A DNA stretch of 39,933 nt from Comamonadaceae bacterium G21597-S1 (lineage in GTDB: Bacteria; Pseudomonadota; Gammaproteobacteria; Burkholderiales; Burkholderiaceae_C), in contig JAPWHR010000025.1 of NCBI GenBank assembly GCA_027214345.1, positions 1-39,933 of the forward strand, given 5' to 3'. The position numbers and the translations under genes are program-made. Below, piece after piece: positions 39,922-39,933 of the stretch; position 1 is the stretch's first letter; each line of letters starts with the position of its first letter. The notes beneath the pieces were generated by a model. The model was given only the letters and a program-made list of their open reading frames with translations. It was not told where the DNA came from and did not search any database.

Positions 39922-39933
39922 GCGCGCCGGGCC

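Larger units (their letters stand above)
39733..39933 (+). repeat. 62-bp perfect tandem repeat with coupled start/stop codons
   Basis: Three complete identical 62-base units start at 39733, 39795 and 39857. A fourth begins at 39919 and is cut by the window end. Each unit contains GGAGGG (for example 39781-39786), a 7-base spacer and GTGA, where GTG starts a 21-codon frame and TGA ends the previous one. Since 62 is not a multiple of three, each unit shifts frame, but the 4-base overlap restores a start at every junction. The array follows DUF4387 in a tightly coupled operon. Confidence 0.95.

Noticed and set aside
39733-39933. 62-bp repeat considered as a CRISPR array or repetitive-protein gene
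   Set aside because: Units are contiguous with no spacers. The length is not a multiple of three and each unit contains a stop codon, so neither explanation fits.

Overview
The window is GC-rich, densely packed bacterial DNA with no rRNA, tRNA, CRISPR array, phage or insertion sequence. A Bug-type tripartite-tricarboxylate binding protein, several ABC uptake systems, FCD-type GntR regulation and small stress proteins (CsbD, DUF883, DUF1328, PA2169-like) point to a betaproteobacterium of the order Burkholderiales, possibly Alcaligenaceae. This placement is inferred from gene content alone.

Layout. (1) 113-3194, minus: gntR and a polar amino-acid type ABC importer (binding protein, two permeases), with an FCD-type operator over the gntR promoter. 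(2) 3314-6011: a 72-residue DUF1345 remnant, a short DedA-like protein, an Nramp-related transporter with altered metal-site residues and a small membrane protein. (3) 6344-10076, plus: two envelope proteins (PDZ; SH3 plus a Gln/Ala-rich helix encoded by a hexanucleotide repeat). (4) 10217-15496, minus: a Bug protein, a TVP38-flavoprotein fusion with a DUF547 partner, and an acylphosphatase-DUF3047 pair. (5) 15620-20779: a general-stress island of ferritin-like, CsbD, PA2169-like, cardiolipin-synthase-like, DUF2177, DUF883, DUF1328 and one secreted protein. Its five transcription units share a promoter architecture.

(6) 21099-28290: a catabolic cluster with two cysteine hydrolases, three allantoinase/cyclic-imidase-like polysaccharide-deacetylase-fold proteins, a hydantoin-racemase-like protein lacking one catalytic Cys, a PhyH dioxygenase, a tautomerase-NTF2 fusion, a SnoaL protein and a DUF1330 protein. 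(7) 28594-31612: a SulP transporter behind a structured leader, a tandem universal stress protein and a third cysteine hydrolase behind a C10 tract. (8) 31661-39735: MmgE/PrpD and a fourth deacetylase-fold protein run divergently from a livKHMGF importer, an SDR and a DUF4387 protein. The divergent promoters hold two inverted repeats. Regions 6 and 8 together look like uptake and breakdown of a cyclic amide, imide or ureide; the substrate is not known.

The most unusual element is at the right edge. The DUF4387 stop codon overlaps the start of a perfect 62-bp tandem repeat. Each unit is a complete translational cassette: a Shine-Dalgarno sequence, a start codon overlapping the previous stop as A/GTGA, and a 21-residue Arg-rich ORF. 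Three full copies and part of a fourth are visible before the window ends.
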